A DNA stretch of 32,683 nucleotides from Mycobacterium sp. KBS0706 (GTDB taxonomy: Bacteria > Pseudomonadota > Alphaproteobacteria > DSM-16000 > Inquilinaceae): the NCBI RefSeq assembly GCF_005938675.2, contig NZ_VCCH02000088.1, positions 1 through 32,683 on the forward strand. The letters are read 5' to 3'. Below are positions 32,413 to 32,683 of the stretch, one piece after another. Made by a program: the position numbers and the translations under genes. The notes below the pieces were generated by a model that saw only the letters and a program-made list of their open reading frames with translations, did not search any database and was not told where the DNA came from. How positions within the stretch are numbered: position 1 is the first letter of the stretch; every line of letters starts with the position of its first letter.

Positions 32413-32444
32413 GGATCGGGTTCGCCCAGGGGCGAACCCGATCC
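32413..32444. terminator. Bidirectional hairpin terminator
   Basis: GGATCGGGTTCGCC (32413-32426) and GGCGAACCCGATCC (32431-32444) form a perfect 14-bp stem with a 4-nt loop, six bases after the PLP-enzyme stop. There is no T tract. Confidence 0.7.
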
Positions 32445-32448
32445 GCCC

Positions 32449-32480
32449 GTGCTGCTGCGGCCTTCCGGCCGCTACAGCAC
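32449..32480 (-). terminator. Second hairpin, overlapping the RTX stop codon
   Basis: GTGCTG...GCGGCC (32449-32462) pairs with GGCCGC...CAGCAC (32467-32480) around loop TTCC, with two mismatches. The RTX stop codon (32472-32474) lies in the arm, so the hairpin forms at the very end of that coding region on the minus strand. Confidence 0.45.
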
Positions 32481-32683
32481 GAAGTCGGCGGCGACGAGGG
32501 CCAGGTTGCCGGTGAGCTGGATGTGGAAGTCGGAGACGCCGTCGCCATTGACGTCGCCGGCGATGGTGGTGACCCCGGGGCTGGTGTTGGCGGCGCGCAG
32601 CTGGCCGGCGACGCCGGTGAACAGGCCCGCGCCGATGAAGGTGAAGGCCTGGTCGCCGGCGACCCCGGTGTTGGCGTCGATCG
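32472..32683 (-). CDS. C-terminal tail of a second RTX-type secreted protein (5' end off window)
   Basis: The minus frame runs from the right edge to TAG at 32474-32472, giving 69 residues. It reads IDANTGVAGDQAFTFIG, FTGVAGQLRA, VNGDGVSDFHIQL and LVAADFVL at the end. This is the serralysin-like C-terminal domain (Peptidase_M10_C type) that closes many alphaproteobacterial RTX proteins and carries the type I secretion signal. It starts with IDA, the point where the left-edge RTX gene breaks off (IDG), so it shows what the missing end of that gene should look like, but it is a different gene. Confidence 0.9.
   Translation of the reverse strand, partial: IDANTGVAGDQAFTFIGAGLFTGVAGQLRAANTSPGVTTIAGDVNGDGVSDFHIQLTGNLALVAADFVL

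Overview
The window is high-GC DNA with the codon habits and gene content of an alphaproteobacterium, most likely in or near Rhodospirillales (inference). Supporting signs are a SAM-II riboswitch ahead of an O-succinylhomoserine sulfhydrylase gene, an alphaproteobacterial-type tRNA-Gly(CCC), the dispersed palindrome that begins CGTCATTGCGAG, and RTX proteins with a C-terminal tail typical of this class. I see no phage genes, transposase, CRISPR array or plasmid genes.

Layout. 1-3262 (minus) is most of a large RTX calcium-binding, type I-secreted protein whose C-terminal end lies off the left edge. 32472-32683 (minus) is the C-terminal tail of a second RTX protein, so RTX genes bracket the window. 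3529-5786 holds a divergent EamA exporter/Lrp regulator pair, recR and tRNA-Gly. 5919-9299 has a glutamine-synthetase-family ligase facing an exported M2 metallopeptidase. 9613-18816 looks like a cell-wall/peptide block: a serine hydrolase and anmK, a ParB-like orphan gene, a second exported serine hydrolase, then a peptide-type ABC binding protein with two permeases (no ATPase gene) and a GNAT. 18894-20045 holds a small SET-domain protein and an unknown protein. 20140-21458 is a SAM-II riboswitch plus metZ. 21565-27225 holds an SH3-domain exported protein, an RND pump with its adaptor, and an exported protein of unknown role. 27233-28427 is a DsrE-like/ThiF-like overlapping pair. 28631-31055 encodes a cyanide-insensitive-type cytochrome bd oxidase, followed by a second cystathionine-synthase-family PLP enzyme.

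The most coherent functional group is 9613-18337. AnmK recycles anhydro-MurNAc; the neighbouring serine hydrolase carries a motif run seen in cell-wall-recycling serine hydrolases; the divergent serine hydrolase and the peptide importer could release and import wall peptides. This is an inference from family and neighbourhood. Four large intergenic palindromic repeats of three kinds lie between 7307 and 16489, two of them copies of one element in opposite orientation. One copy abuts, and may supply the ribosome-binding site of, a gene.

The strongest regulatory features are the SAM-II riboswitch, the tRNA promoter, and a divergent promoter pair between the second serine hydrolase and the binding-protein gene. 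A striking detail is an in-frame TTG, preceded by AAAAGG, directly at the 3' edge of the riboswitch.
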